Origin: CAWDVB01 sp963824105
Lineage (GTDB): Bacteria > Actinomycetota > Actinomycetes > Propionibacteriales > Nocardioidaceae
Assembly (NCBI GenBank): GCA_963824105.1
Contig: CAWGNN010000010.1
Coordinates: forward strand, 353,799 to 417,798
DNA length: 64,000 nt
Direction of reading: 5' to 3'
The position numbers were made by a program, and so were the translations under genes. Below, in pieces: positions 62,177-64,000 of the stretch. Under the pieces are notes generated by a model. The model was not told the DNA's origin, did not search any database, and saw nothing but the letters and a program-made list of their open reading frames with translations. Numbering within the stretch: position 1 is the first letter of the stretch; each line of letters starts with the position of its first letter.

Positions 62177-62929
62177 AAGGGTGAGACGGCGGATGGGAGA
62201 TGTACCGCTTGAGATCAGCGGTGACTTGGTCCCGGTCTGGTGCGCCCGAGGGAGCTCGGCGGTGATCCGCGACGCCCGCCCTGCGGATGTGCGGATGGCC
62301 GCGTAGCGCCGAACGCTCGGCGGCATGTGCGTGCAGCCGCGTAGCGTCGAACGCTCAGGCATGTCCGGATGCTTCTTCGTGGCAACCCATGGCCACCATG
62401 GTGCCGTTCCCTCGCTCGAACCTGCCCGAACGGACGTAGGAGCGACCTCGGCTACCTGGACGAACAGGAATCGGAGACGGAACTAGCGGCCGCGGCCTGG
62501 GCCCGGTCGTCGCCCACGACCGGAAGTTCGGCGGGAGTTCTTCTCTGTACGCTGCCCACCAGGCTGGATTACGCCCACGATCGCTGCATGGTCCGGAGAC
62601 ACGAACCGAATTCCGGCCATAAACGCTGCATCAGGCGGGCTCCGTCTGATGCAGGCCGGCGGCATCCTGGTTCCGTGCGGCGGCGGCGTGCGGTAGCTAG
62701 ACCTCACTGGTGAGCTTGTTCAGACGCTGCTGGATCCGCGGCCCTTCGCGACGGTCGGCGGGGCACCGTTTCAGCCACCGGTGCAACACCTTCTCCTCTT
62801 CGGCCTGCCGTCGAGCACCACACGTGTCGGCGACCGAGGATCCCGGGCTTCGACGCGTCGGCACCCTGCACGCTCTAGCTGGGTGTGTCCTATTCGAACG
62901 CGACTGCGTCGGGCGGGCCGGCGAGCACC
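62177..62929. other. accessory stretch without a clear gene
   Basis: No reading frame here has convincing coding character. A minus-strand frame ending at 62697 (EEEKVLHRWLKRCPADRREG, then RIQQRLNKLTSEV) could be the tail of a broken gene. Two copies of a repeat family lie at its left end, and the decayed transposase begins at its right end. Confidence 0.4.
62286..62360. repeat. interspersed repeat family, copies 1 and 2
   Basis: Two adjacent 37-38-bp copies (62286-62323 and 62324-62360) share the core GCCGCGTAGCGTCGAACGCTC (copy 1 with one base change). AGCGT-CGA-ACGCT in the core can form a small hairpin. Confidence 0.75.
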
Positions 62930-63678
62930 ATGCGCGCCATGTCGTACCCGAGTGATGTGACAAACGACCAGTGGATGCTGCTGGAGCCGGTCTTCAACCC
63001 TCCCGCAAAGCGCGGCCCCAAGCATGGCGCGGACCTGCGGAAGGTCGTCAACGCGATGCTCTACATCTCCCACACCGGCTGCCAGTGGCGCTATTTGCCC
63101 GCGACGTTCGGGCCTTGGACCCGGGTGTGGTCCCAGTTCCGCCGCTGGTCGCGCAACAGCACCTGGGCGCGAGCGTTGGCCGTGTTGCCTGAGGCCGCAC
63201 GAGAAGCCGACGGGCGCGCCGAGGCGACCCCGTCGATGGTGGTCATCGACACCCATCTGGCACGCGGGTCGTCCAACGGCGGGTTCACCTTCCACGACCG
63301 CGGCGGCCCCGACGGCCGCACCAAGGGCGCCAAGCGGGTTGTGGCAGTCGATGTGACCGGACTGCCGGTGGGTGCGCTGGTCGTCCCGGCCTCCACCCAC
63401 GAGAACGGGACCACGGAGCTGATGCTGGAGCACCTGACCGAGCAGGATGTCACCGGCCGGCTCGAGCTGGTCCTGGTGGACCGCGGAGTCACCGCAGCCG
63501 CGGCCCGAGAGCTCGGCCGGGACTACGCCCTCGAGCTGCGCCGGGTCGGCTGGCGAAGCCGTTCGAGAACACCACCACCTCGGCCACCGGCTGGCTCCAG
63601 GTCGCCTGCATCGCAACCACCCTGCGCCACCTGCCACGCGCGGGAACCCACCGGCAGGCACAGTCGCTCGCCGCCTGA
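62930..63678 (+). pseudogene. IS5-family transposase, deleted and frameshifted
   Basis: The first part reads as an IS5-type DDE transposase: SYPSDVTNDQWMLLEPVFNP, HTGCQWRYLPATFGPW, the first catalytic Asp in VVIDTHLARG and the second in LVLVDRGV. After RRVGW (near 63552) the frame is lost; the usual end, KPFENTTTSATGWLQVACIATTLRHL, is intact in another frame and runs to the stop at 63676-63678. The segment between, which carries the catalytic Glu, is missing, so the enzyme cannot work even with a frameshift. ATG 62939 is an alternative start. Terminal inverted repeats were not identified. Confidence 0.85.
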
Positions 63679-64000
63679 GCACCGCGCCGGCATCCGCCCG
63701 CTCAGCGGCATGTGCGGATGGCCGCGTAGCGTCGAACGCTCAGCGGCATGAGCGGTCACGCTATGCCGTCCTGACAGCCGGCATGTGCGTGCGCCCGCGT
63801 AGCGTCACACCGTCACACGCTCGGCGGTGCCGGAGCGGTCTCGGTATGCCGTCCTCATCGCGGCATGAGCGGGGCTCCTCCTGCTAGAAACGAAAGCAAC
63901 TCCCAAAAGGCCAATCCACCCAACGGCCAGACCAGTGGGCTCAGGTTCAGCAACCAGCGGGCCGTCGCCGACCCCGGGGGCAGGTACTTGACAGCCAGGA
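63679..64000. other. repeat-rich tail without a clear gene
   Basis: 322 bp with further copies of the interspersed repeat and short GGTATGCCGTCCT repeats up to about 63870. The last 120 bp are less GC-rich at first (GAAACGAAAGCAACTCCCAA) and show no coding frame I can support. Confidence 0.5.
63709..63827. repeat. interspersed repeat family, copies 3 and 4
   Basis: Copy 3 (63709-63746) matches copy 2 at nearly every base; copy 4 (63782-63827) has an insertion after the GCGTAGCGTC core. With copies 1 and 2 they bracket the transposase remnant. Confidence 0.7.

Noticed and set aside
62697..62963. 88-residue minus-strand frame
   Set aside because: Only the last 35 residues look protein-like; the N-terminal half is low in content and overlaps the transposase start. 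Kept as a possible gene remnant only.
62930..63678. programmed frameshift in the transposase
   Set aside because: No slippery sequence is seen and the catalytic Glu segment is missing, so shifting frames would not restore the enzyme.

Overview
The window reads as chromosomal DNA of a high-GC, aerobic, non-sporulating actinobacterium, most likely a Nocardioides or close relative (Propionibacteriales). The evidence is the uniform high GC, heavy use of GTG starts, many genes that appear leaderless (a TANNNT -10 hexamer 12-13 nt before the start codon), the GlgE maltosyltransferase, a CysM/CysO/Mec cysteine route and a DynA/DynB-like dynamin pair. Gene order from about 4 to 22.8 kb closely follows Mycobacterium tuberculosis Rv1324-Rv1341.

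Layout. 0-4.1 kb: 3' end of the acyl-CoA mutase chaperone gene meaB, a MarR regulator, carbamate kinase and an isobutyryl-CoA mutase large subunit. 4.1-8.0 kb: a thioredoxin/TPR chaperone-like protein, a GNAT-NUDIX fusion and a secreted repeat protein. 8.1-15 kb: alpha-glucan metabolism, with glgE-glgB divergent from glgP. 15-22.8 kb: pncB, clpS-DUF2017, mec-cysO-cysM, murI, an Rv1339-type metallo-beta-lactamase-fold enzyme, rph and rdgB, followed by an odd class I tRNA with a Leu (UAG) anticodon. 23-29.4 kb: redox and envelope genes (bcp, GroES-like, aldo/keto reductase with a cupredoxin-like lipoprotein, two sulfotransferases, a thioredoxin behind two CsoR-type palindromes, yceI). 29.6-32.1 kb: two duplicated secreted trypsin-like proteases. 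32.2-37.4 kb: tRNA-Lys, a flavin oxidoreductase, tRNA-His, oligoribonuclease, a MauE-DsbA pair, an adenosine-deaminase-family enzyme and tRNA-Arg. 37.4-45.2 kb: aminopeptidase P, two dynamin-like GTPases, an SSB-like protein, EttA and a MarR regulator. 45.3-58.3 kb: thiolase, two hot-dog thioesterases, truncated globin, OsmC, PepN, MetG, a metallopeptidase-like lipoprotein, RpiB, an Fpg/Nei glycosylase and small unknowns.

58.3-64 kb looks like an accessory patch. It opens with a 48-bp perfect palindrome. It then holds an unknown phage-type small gene, a two-gene operon (a soluble ComEC-like metallo-beta-lactamase-fold protein plus a four-helix membrane protein), a divergent unknown gene, an interspersed repeat family and a decayed IS5-family transposase. 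The operon's ribosome binding site can be sealed by a 13-bp hairpin. The intergenic stretch also carries a cluster of DnaA-box-like TGTGGA motifs. This operon and its leader are my best candidate for an undescribed system.

All calls come from reading the sequence by eye. No database search was run, and family names rest on motifs, lengths and gene order.
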